Origin: JAUWCL01 sp964599375
GTDB lineage: Bacteria > Krumholzibacteriota > Krumholzibacteriia > Krumholzibacteriales > Krumholzibacteriaceae
DNA: 64,000 bases
Assembly: GCA_964599375.1 (NCBI GenBank)
Contig: CAZREW010000009.1
Coordinates: 1 to 64,000 of the forward strand
Direction of reading: 5' to 3'
Positions 57,870-64,000 of this stretch are shown here, one piece after another. The notes beneath the pieces are model-generated. The model was not told where the DNA came from. It saw only the letters and a program-made list of their open reading frames with translations, and did no database searches. The stretch's first letter is position 1; each line of letters begins with the position of its first letter. The translations under genes were made by a program, and so were the position numbers.

Positions 57870-58809
57870 GATAAAGCTCGGTATCAGTTCGTGCCTCTTG
57901 GGCAATAACGTCAGGTACAACGGTGGCCACCAGCTTGACAGGTTTCTCAGGGACACTCTCAGTAGGTATGTGGATTACGTTCCGGTCTGTCCAGAGGTGG
58001 AATGCGGGCTGAGCATCCCGAGGGAGGCGATGAGGCTGGTGGGCGATCCGGATGCGCCGAGGCTTCTTACGCGCCAGACAAAGATCGACCATACGGACAG
58101 GATGAAGAAGTGGGCCGCACGGCGGCTCCGCGAGCTAGAGAAGGAGGATCTGCGGGGATTCATCTTCAAGAGCCGGTCACCGAGTTCGGGGATGACCGGA
58201 GTGAAGGTCTATGACGAGACGGGGACACGCCTGAAAAAAGGCGTCGGCCTCTTCGCCGCCGCGTTCATGGAGAAGTTTCCCCTGCTGCCAGTCGAGGACG
58301 ATGGTCGTCTTCACGACGACGGCCTGCGCGAAAACTTCATCGAGCGCATATTCACCTTTGATCGCTGGCGTATTGCTGAATCGACAGGCAGGACGGCCGG
58401 GAAACTCGTCGAGTTCCACTCACGGCACAAGCTGCTGATCCTTTCGCACAGCAGGAAGACGCTCAAAGAGCTGGGCGCGCTCACTGCGCGCGGCGGCCGG
58501 ATGCCGATGGGGGAGCTCTACGGGCTTTACATCGTGACATTGATGGAAGGACTCAAGCTGCAGGCGACGGCAAAGAAGAACACCGACGTACTGATGCACA
58601 TCATGGGGTATTTCAAGAAAGACCTGGGCGCCGACGAGAAGAAGGAACTGCTCGAGGTAATAGAGAGGTACCGCAACGGTCTTATCCCGCTGGTCGTCCC
58701 GGTCACCCTGCTCAATCACTATGTAAGGAAGTACCGGCCGGAGTACCTGATGGGCCAGCACTACCTCGACCCCCATCCGGCCGAGCTGATGCTGAGAAAT
58801 CATGTCTGA
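57862..58809 (+). CDS. DUF523-DUF1722 (YbgA-like) protein
   Basis: A 315-residue two-domain protein. The N-terminal DUF523 (about 3-145) has ISSCLLGNNVRYNGGH, VCPEVECGLSIPREAMRL and FIFKSRSPSSG, with conserved Cys that could bind Fe-S or zinc. The C-terminal DUF1722 (about 190-305) has FHSRHKLLILSHS and LMHIMGYFKK. The molecular role is unknown; relatives sit near photolyase or folate genes. It overlaps the flavodoxin remnant by 8 bp. Confidence 0.85.
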   Translation: MNRIKLGISSCLLGNNVRYNGGHQLDRFLRDTLSRYVDYVPVCPEVECGLSIPREAMRLVGDPDAPRLLTRQTKIDHTDRMKKWAARRLRELEKEDLRGFIFKSRSPSSGMTGVKVYDETGTRLKKGVGLFAAAFMEKFPLLPVEDDGRLHDDGLRENFIERIFTFDRWRIAESTGRTAGKLVEFHSRHKLLILSHSRKTLKELGALTARGGRMPMGELYGLYIVTLMEGLKLQATAKKNTDVLMHIMGYFKKDLGADEKKELLEVIERYRNGLIPLVVPVTLLNHYVRKYRPEYLMGQHYLDPHPAELMLRNHV

Positions 58810-58942
58810 ACAGCGATCGCTGCTCACGGTTAGTCTCAAGGCAGCGCAGAACCCAGTGGGGAAATCTTTCAGGCGATAGTACTTCTGGATCAGACCTGTT
58901 CTTACAGAACTATTTGAACGATAACAAGTTAAAAGTTTGTAA

Positions 58943-58976
58943 TTGACAATGCTAACTAACCGGTTAGTATCAGTAT
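58943..58976 (+). promoter_or_regulatory. TetR-gene promoter overlapping a palindromic operator
   Basis: TTGACA at 58943-58948 and a TAGTAT -10 at 58965-58970 (16-bp spacing) flank the perfect 12-bp palindrome CTAACCGGTTAG (58956-58967), ideal for TetR self-repression. The predicted start is near 58977, the first base of the ATG, so the mRNA may be leaderless, or translation may begin further in. Confidence 0.65.
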
Positions 58977-59657
58977 ATGAGAAAAGTGAAATCCCCCCGG
59001 TACCTCAGGAAGCCGGCACGAAGGCATGCAGTGCCGCAACCATCCTCACGCGAGCGGATCATCCTCTCTGCTATGCACGAGTTCTCCGTAAACGGCTACG
59101 CTGGCGCCCGTATAGACCGGATCGCAGTCGGGGCCTCGATCAACAAAGCTATGATCTACTACCATTTCAGCTCAAAACAGGAGCTCTACCGCGAGACGAT
59201 CGGCCAGGTCTACCGCGAGGCGACCGGGAAGCTCTCGACGATCTTCAAAGAAGATCAGACACTCGAGGAGATGCTGCTCGCCGTGGCCGAATTCCATCAC
59301 GATCTGATGCGTAAATACCCCGAGTTCCGTTCGATGCTGATGCGCGAGCTGGCCCATCCCCGCGAGGAGATCCTCTCGTATATCTTCGAAATATTCGAAT
59401 CCTCCGGGCTCCCCGGCAGCCTGCTCGCCCGTTTCAGCGAGGAGATGGATGCTGGCCTGATAAACAGGACCGATCCACGGCAGCTGCTCATATCGTTCCT
59501 GACGATGAATCTCGGATATGTTATGCTTGCACCTCTCTTCGACCGCATCATGGGGATCTCCGACCGGGAGCTGTTCTTCGAAGAGAGAAAACAGGAAGTC
59601 GTTAAACTCTTTCTCAACGGGATACTGTCCAGAAAAATAAGGTCCGGGAAGCCATGA
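58977..59657 (+). CDS. TetR-family transcriptional regulator
   Basis: The 226-residue regulator has a helix-turn-helix at about 22-70 (SRERIILSAMHEFSVNGYAGARIDRIAVGASINKAMIYYHFSSKQELYRETI), typical of TetR. The C-terminal ligand-binding part runs to the end. It most likely represses the efflux operon downstream, in which it is the first gene (it overlaps tolC by 4 bp), by binding the palindrome at 58956. The first 20 residues are basic and unusual; a start near residue 19 is possible. Confidence 0.9.
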   Translation: MRKVKSPRYLRKPARRHAVPQPSSRERIILSAMHEFSVNGYAGARIDRIAVGASINKAMIYYHFSSKQELYRETIGQVYREATGKLSTIFKEDQTLEEMLLAVAEFHHDLMRKYPEFRSMLMRELAHPREEILSYIFEIFESSGLPGSLLARFSEEMDAGLINRTDPRQLLISFLTMNLGYVMLAPLFDRIMGISDRELFFEERKQEVVKLFLNGILSRKIRSGKP

Positions 59658-60994
59658 AGAAAATACCGACGCTAGCACGCAGTCATTTGTTCAGGGTCTC
59701 GTCCGTTCTGATACTTGCCCTGGCCTTCTCTGTCACCGCAAGGGCGCGGGAGTTGACGCTGGAGGAGGTCCTCACCCTGGCGCGTCAGCACTCTTTCGAG
59801 CTGAAATCGGCCCGCTCGGATGCGAAGGCTGCCCGCAGCTCGGCAACGGCCGCACAGCGGGGACGCTACCCGACGCTTGCGGTCAGCGGAAGCGCCTCAG
59901 CTCTGAGCAATCTCACCTCTTTCTTCTTCCAGGTCGTTCCGGGGATCTCCATCGATAGACAGCTCGGCTCGAAGGAGGTCTACCAGTTCGACGCCGCGCT
60001 GAGTCTCCCGCTGTATACCGGTGGACGGATCTCCGGCACGATAGACCAGGCCGAGGCGGCAATACGCATGAAAGACGCGATGATTGCGGCGACCGACGAT
60101 CAGGTCTTGCTGGCGGCAAGGGTCTATTACTTCACGCTGGCGCGGGCAGACGATATGATGCTCGCGGCACAGGCATCTCTCGAGAGGGCGCGGATCGTCT
60201 TACGCAATGTCCGATCCATGTTCGACGCCGGGGCGGCCGATTCGATAGACATGTTCGAGGCTGATCTGGCGGTCACCGACGCCTCGTTCGCAGGCACCCG
60301 GGCGCGGATAGAACGGCGAAGCGCCGAGATAAGCCTCGAGCTCCTGCTCGGGATCGACCCGGACGAAAGCCTCACGCTTTCCGGTACCGCCGCTCCTCCC
60401 GACGAACTGCCTCCGTCCTCTGATGATATCTCAGGCAAGCCGCAGTTGAACGCAGCATCGGCAGGGATAGACGCCGGGCTTGCCGAGGTCCGCATAAGCC
60501 GCTCCGAATACCTCCCGACAATCTCCCTTTTCGGCCGTTACTCCATTGGGAAACCGAACCGGGACATGTTCGACGCGAAATGGGACGACTATTTCGCGGG
60601 TGGAGCCGGACTGAGCTGGTCGTTCAACCTGGGCAACCAGACCGGGCATATGATGAAGTCGGCGGAATCCCGGGTTGAGGCGCTGCGCCTCGGACGCGAA
60701 CAGATCGAACGGGATCTGACCGAGGCCGCGCGCCTGGCCGGCGAGCAGATGCGCCTTGCCTGGGAAGGATACCGGAGCGCCCTCGATCGTTTCGAGATCA
60801 CTTCGAAGACCTACCGGATCGCCGAGAGACAGCATGCAGCAGGCGACCTTCCGACCAACCGGCTGCTCGAGATCGAGCAGTCACTCTCGAGCTCGGAAGC
60901 GGCCGTGGCCGCCGCGCAGGCTTCGTATCATATCGCCCGCAGCAGTTACCTCTATGCTGTCGGTTCCGATGAACTGAAGAAAGGAACTCAATGA
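59654..60994 (+). CDS. TolC-type outer-membrane efflux channel
   Basis: A 446-residue precursor with a signal peptide (1-32) and two outer-membrane-efflux repeats (LTLEEVLTLARQHSFELKSARSDAKAARSSATAAQ; PQLNAASAGIDAGLAEVRISRSEYLPTISLFGRYS) typical of TolC. It is the outer-membrane exit for the exporter encoded downstream. It overlaps the TetR and HlyD-like genes by 4 bp each. Confidence 0.9.
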   Translation: MKKIPTLARSHLFRVSSVLILALAFSVTARARELTLEEVLTLARQHSFELKSARSDAKAARSSATAAQRGRYPTLAVSGSASALSNLTSFFFQVVPGISIDRQLGSKEVYQFDAALSLPLYTGGRISGTIDQAEAAIRMKDAMIAATDDQVLLAARVYYFTLARADDMMLAAQASLERARIVLRNVRSMFDAGAADSIDMFEADLAVTDASFAGTRARIERRSAEISLELLLGIDPDESLTLSGTAAPPDELPPSSDDISGKPQLNAASAGIDAGLAEVRISRSEYLPTISLFGRYSIGKPNRDMFDAKWDDYFAGGAGLSWSFNLGNQTGHMMKSAESRVEALRLGREQIERDLTEAARLAGEQMRLAWEGYRSALDRFEITSKTYRIAERQHAAGDLPTNRLLEIEQSLSSSEAAVAAAQASYHIARSSYLYAVGSDELKKGTQ

Positions 60995-61884
60995 TGAGGA
61001 ATATCGCGTGCTTCCTGACGCTCGCCTTTGCGATCGCCTTGTCAGCCGGATGCTCAAAAAAGGATGATGCCGCCGCCGGCTCCGGCCTTATTGAGACTGA
61101 TGAAGTGATCGTATCGTCTGAGGTGGCCGGACGTGTCACTGAACGGTTTTTCGATTATGGCACAGAGCTTCACGAAGGGGATGTGCTTCTGATCGTTGAC
61201 TCGACACGGATCGTCCTGCAGATAAGGGCGGCCGACGCCACTCTCGAGGCCGCGGCAGCGAACCTGGTGACCTCAAAAGCGCAACTCGCGCAAGCGACTG
61301 AAACCGAATCGTTCTCGAAGAGCGAGCTCGAGCGCGTCTCGCGTCTCCTTGCCGGAGGCTCCGCGAGCCAGCGACAGTACGACAAATCTAAGTTCGATTA
61401 CGACTTGGCCGTGAAGGCCCGGCAGACCGCAGAAGCGGGAGTCGCCTCGGTCAGGGCCGAGATCGAGAAGATACGGGCAGAGAAAGCGCAACTTGAGCGA
61501 GAGCTCGAAGACACGCATCCTCGCGCGCCGATCTCCGGCACGGTCCTCGAGACCTATGTCGAGACCGGCGAGCTGCTCGCTCCGGGCAGGCCGATGCTGA
61601 TGATGGCGAATATCGACACGGTGTATGTAAAGGCGTACCTCAACGCGATAGCATTCGCAGGAGTTGTTCTGGGAGACACGGCTGTCGTCGACACGGAATC
61701 GGGGAAACGAACGTTCACTGGCACTGTAGTCTGGACCTCCGACGAGGCAGAATTCACACCGAAGAACGTGCAGACGCGCGAGTCGCGCGCGGGACTGGTC
61801 TATGCGGTAAAGGTATCCATCCCAAACCCGGACAGGATCCTGAAGGTAGGGATGCCGGTCTACGTTACGATACGGTCGAAATGA
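60991..61884 (+). CDS. HlyD/YbhG-like membrane-fusion lipoprotein
   Basis: A 297-residue periplasmic adaptor with a lipobox (LSAGC, C21), a coiled-coil hairpin (about 75-165) and the biotinyl/barrel parts of the HlyD family (SEVAGRVTERFFDYGTELHEGDVLL; THPRAPISGTVLETYVETGELLAPGRPMLMM). It bridges the ABC exporter to TolC. AAAGGA lies before the paired ATGs; the start is 4 bp inside the tolC stop. Confidence 0.9.
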   Translation: MMRNIACFLTLAFAIALSAGCSKKDDAAAGSGLIETDEVIVSSEVAGRVTERFFDYGTELHEGDVLLIVDSTRIVLQIRAADATLEAAAANLVTSKAQLAQATETESFSKSELERVSRLLAGGSASQRQYDKSKFDYDLAVKARQTAEAGVASVRAEIEKIRAEKAQLERELEDTHPRAPISGTVLETYVETGELLAPGRPMLMMANIDTVYVKAYLNAIAFAGVVLGDTAVVDTESGKRTFTGTVVWTSDEAEFTPKNVQTRESRAGLVYAVKVSIPNPDRILKVGMPVYVTIRSK

Positions 61885-62804
61885 GCATAATCTCCGCGAA
61901 TGCAGTTTCGAAATCATACGGTGAGGTGAAAGCCCTCGATAGTTTCTCCCTCGATGTGGGAGAGGGTGAGATCGTAGCCCTGCTCGGCCCTGACGGCGCG
62001 GGCAAGACCAGCTTCATGAGGATCCTCTGCCGGCTGATCGAACCGGACTCCTCGGAAGAGACCCGGATCGTGATCGGTGGCAGCGACGTCTTCACCGGTT
62101 TCGAATCTATCAAGCCGCTGATCGGTTATATGCCGCAGACCTTTTCACTCTACGCCGACTTGAGCGTTGAGGAAAACATGACATTCTACGCGGGTATCTA
62201 CGGATACACCGGGAAGAAGTACAAGGAGATGCGGGACCGTATGTACAGTTTCTCCAGCCTCGGTCCCTTCTCGGGGCGGCGGGCCGGGGCCCTCTCGGGA
62301 GGTATGAAGCAAAAGCTCGCCCTTTCATGTGCCCTCCTGCACGATCCGCGCATCCTCATACTCGACGAGCCGACCACAGGAGTCGATCCACTCTCGCGCC
62401 GGCAGTTCTGGAAGATGCTGCTCGAGCTGCGCGAGGGGGGGGTCACAATACTCGTCTCGACCCCTTACATGGACGAGGTGGCCCGGTCCGACCGGGCCGT
62501 TGCGATGTTCGGAGGAACGAAACTTATGGAGGCCCCTCCCCTCGACATGGCCCGCAGCTTCGAAGGAAATGCCTATCTTCTGCCGGGCGAGCCTTCGCTC
62601 GAGCTGCTTGACAGGCTTTCGAGTATAGAGGGGTTGACGGCGCGACGCTTCGGGGCGGGGATGCATATCTACACGACAGGCGAAGCCGGAATCGGACCGT
62701 TCACCGCGGAGCTTGGCGAGGCGGGAGTCGAAACGGAAAAGATAGAGAAGATCGAACCTTCGATCGAGGACAGGTTCATTCAGCTGATGGAGGCGTTACG
62801 ATAA
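61881..62804 (+). CDS. ABC exporter ATPase, first half (YbhF N-like)
   Basis: A 307-residue ATPase: Walker A GPDGAGKTS (36-44), Q-loop near PQTF, signature LSGGMKQK, Walker B ILILDEP, then PTTGVDPLSRRQFW. It matches the N-terminal ABC of YbhF-type two-ABC proteins, with an extra C-terminal domain of about 80 residues. Substrates of such exporters are usually drugs or small amphiphiles. It overlaps the adaptor gene and the second ATPase gene. Confidence 0.92.
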   Translation: MSIISANAVSKSYGEVKALDSFSLDVGEGEIVALLGPDGAGKTSFMRILCRLIEPDSSEETRIVIGGSDVFTGFESIKPLIGYMPQTFSLYADLSVEENMTFYAGIYGYTGKKYKEMRDRMYSFSSLGPFSGRRAGALSGGMKQKLALSCALLHDPRILILDEPTTGVDPLSRRQFWKMLLELREGGVTILVSTPYMDEVARSDRAVAMFGGTKLMEAPPLDMARSFEGNAYLLPGEPSLELLDRLSSIEGLTARRFGAGMHIYTTGEAGIGPFTAELGEAGVETEKIEKIEPSIEDRFIQLMEALR

Positions 62805-63541
62805 TGCCCCACGCAGTCGAGATAGATCACCTGACGCGCAGGTTCGGAGACTTCACCGCAGTCGACGACATCTCCCTCAGCGTCGAGATGGGGGAGATAT
62901 TCGGATTCCTCGGCGCGAACGGCGCGGGAAAGACGACGGCGATCCGAATGCTCACCGGTCTGCTTATGCCCACATCGGGGACCGGCAGGGTCGCAGGGTA
63001 CGACATCCTTCGAGAATCGGGCAGGATCAGAAAGGCGATCGGGTACATGTCCCAGAAGTTCTCCCTGTACCCGGATCTGACCGGAAGGGAGAACATGCAA
63101 TTCTATGGTGCCGCGTATGATATGGACCGCAAATCGGTACGGCAGCGGATGGAGGAGCTCACAGGACGGTTGTCTCTCGCCGGATTCATAGACAGGCGCT
63201 CAGGCTCGCTTCCCGTCGGCTGGCGGCAGCGCCTGGCTCTCGCTGTCTCACTCATGCATGAACCGGAGATACTCTTCCTGGACGAACCGACCGGCGGCGT
63301 CGACCCGGTCTTCCGCAGGAGGTTTTGGGACATCCTCTACCGGCTGGCTTCCGAGGGAGTGACGATATTCGTAACCACGCACTATATGGATGAGGCCGAG
63401 TACTGCGGGCGGATCTCGATCATGCATCGCGGAAAGATCGTTACGGTCGGCAGGCCGGGAGATCTTATGCGTGAGCAAGGCGCCGCCTCCCTGGAGGATC
63501 TCTTCATCGAGTTGATCAGCGACAAGGGAGAACAGACATGA
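62804..63541 (+). CDS. ABC exporter ATPase, second half (YbhF C-like)
   Basis: A 245-residue ATPase: Walker A GANGAGKTT (37-45), a degenerate signature LPVGWRQRLALA in place of LSGGQ, Walker B EILFLDEP, then PTGGVDPVFRRRFW. The weak signature is typical of the second ABC in YbhF-like proteins, so this pair would form one catalytic site. Its start overlaps the first ATPase stop by one base and its end overlaps the permease by 4 bp. Confidence 0.92.
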   Translation: MPHAVEIDHLTRRFGDFTAVDDISLSVEMGEIFGFLGANGAGKTTAIRMLTGLLMPTSGTGRVAGYDILRESGRIRKAIGYMSQKFSLYPDLTGRENMQFYGAAYDMDRKSVRQRMEELTGRLSLAGFIDRRSGSLPVGWRQRLALAVSLMHEPEILFLDEPTGGVDPVFRRRFWDILYRLASEGVTIFVTTHYMDEAEYCGRISIMHRGKIVTVGRPGDLMREQGAASLEDLFIELISDKGEQT

Positions 63542-64000
63542 ACAGGGTCGGGTTCATAGCGAGAAAGGAGATCTATCATATCCTCCGAGATCCACGCTCT
63601 CTGGCCATCGTCTTCGCCATGCCGGTACTTATGACCTTCCTTTACGGCTTTGCGGTTGACCTCGACATCGAAAACGTGGTTATCGGCATCGTCGACCTCG
63701 ATCACTCGGCTGAATCGCGGGATCTGACAGATGATTTCTATCGCTCAACGTACTTCTCGCCTCCCCGGGACGGTACGGACCTGATGGATATGGAGGGGAC
63801 CCTTCTGCGCAGGGAAGCGGCAGGCGTGCTGCTGATAGAGCATGGATTTGGCGATGCCATAACTAACGGCAGAGAGTTTTCTCTCGGCCTGCTGGTAGAT
63901 GGCTCGGACAATCTCCTCGCCGCGGCGGTTCAGGCCTACTCGCAGGGTGTCCTCGCCCAGTTCCTCACCGGCAGGATGCCTCCCGGTGCGGCGCCCCACG
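63538..64000 (+). CDS. ABC-2 type permease, partial (cut by window end)
   Basis: The first 154 residues of an ABC-2 permease of the YbhS/YhhJ kind: MNRVGFIARKEIYHILRDPRSLAIVFAMPVLMTFLYGFAV (cytosolic start, then the first helix at about 22-41), and a large periplasmic domain after it (GIVDLDHSAESRDL..., LLRREAAGVLLIEHGFG). The ATG overlaps the ATPase stop as ATGA. The gene runs off the window; a second permease gene is expected beyond it. Confidence 0.85.
   Translation, partial: MNRVGFIARKEIYHILRDPRSLAIVFAMPVLMTFLYGFAVDLDIENVVIGIVDLDHSAESRDLTDDFYRSTYFSPPRDGTDLMDMEGTLLRREAAGVLLIEHGFGDAITNGREFSLGLLVDGSDNLLAAAVQAYSQGVLAQFLTGRMPPGAAPH

Noticed and set aside
58943..59314. Plus-strand frame starting inside the TetR promoter
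   Set aside because: It overlaps the TetR gene in another frame and contains the operator palindrome as coding; composition is not protein-like.

Overview
The window is about 64 kb of dense, GC-rich chromosomal DNA from a Gram-negative bacterium. Outer-membrane biology is clear: a complete tolQ-tolR-tolA/tonB-tolB-pal-cpoB string, a TolC-type channel, several lipobox lipoproteins and a beta-barrel protein. Genes sit a few bases apart or overlap as ATGA, and GTG/TTG starts are common. The mix of gene types (one Rnf and one Nqr-type pump, DUF4384 and FG-GAP proteins, two ECF sigma factors) would suit an uncultured lineage of the FCB/Krumholzibacteriota-Eisenbacteria kind. That placement is a guess from gene style; no rRNA or marker phylogeny is available here. 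I saw no rRNA, tRNA, CRISPR array, prophage or complete insertion sequence.

Layout. 0.3-4.4 kb: a TPR protein with a structured leader, then SAM hydrolase, an RNase Z-like hydrolase, a DUF4097-like protein and a DUF4870 protein. 4.5-8.8 kb: two ECF sigma-factor operons; the second resembles a CnrYXH metal-responsive module (sigma factor, small membrane anti-sigma candidate, membrane-anchored Spy-like sensor, Cys-rich periplasmic protein). 8.8-11.1 kb (minus): PTS EIIA-like, CBS and NhaD/ArsB-type antiporter genes. 11.2-15.4 kb: beta-barrel protein, aminotransferase, thiamine-binding-like protein, pgeF, thrC. 15.5-17.5 kb (minus): a large aromatic-rich DUF4384 protein with a CxxCH motif. 17.8-22.3 kb: the Tol-Pal system. 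22.3-24.9 kb: two CNNM/CorC paralogues and a PAS protein. 25-29.3 kb (minus): a HutH-like lyase with a Cys in the cofactor triad, membrane proteins, a PD-(D/E)XK nuclease, acpS. 29.5-31.3 kb: radical SAM and FemAB-like proteins.

31.6-51 kb is the bioenergetic core. rnfABCDGE faces an opposing operon, ftcD-pgi-apbE-cytochrome-membrane protein-31-residue peptide. Further on comes nqrBCDEF with no nqrA. ApbE can attach FMN to threonines in the Rnf and Nqr D/B and G/C subunits, so one transferase may serve both pumps. With the antiporter gene at 8.8 kb this suggests an ion-based (probably sodium) energy economy. Between them lie a sugar isomerase-like gene, a polytopic membrane protein, rmuC and two little-known genes, one of them broken.

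51-58.8 kb holds small poorly characterised genes: STAS-like, PH-like, CPBP protease, FG-GAP lipoprotein, a pyrimidine-dimer glycosylase relative, a class III aminotransferase with a Cys-rich insert, cupin, TspO, a flavodoxin-reductase remnant and a DUF523-DUF1722 protein. 58.9-64 kb is a TetR-TolC-HlyD-ABC-ABC-permease exporter operon cut by the window end.
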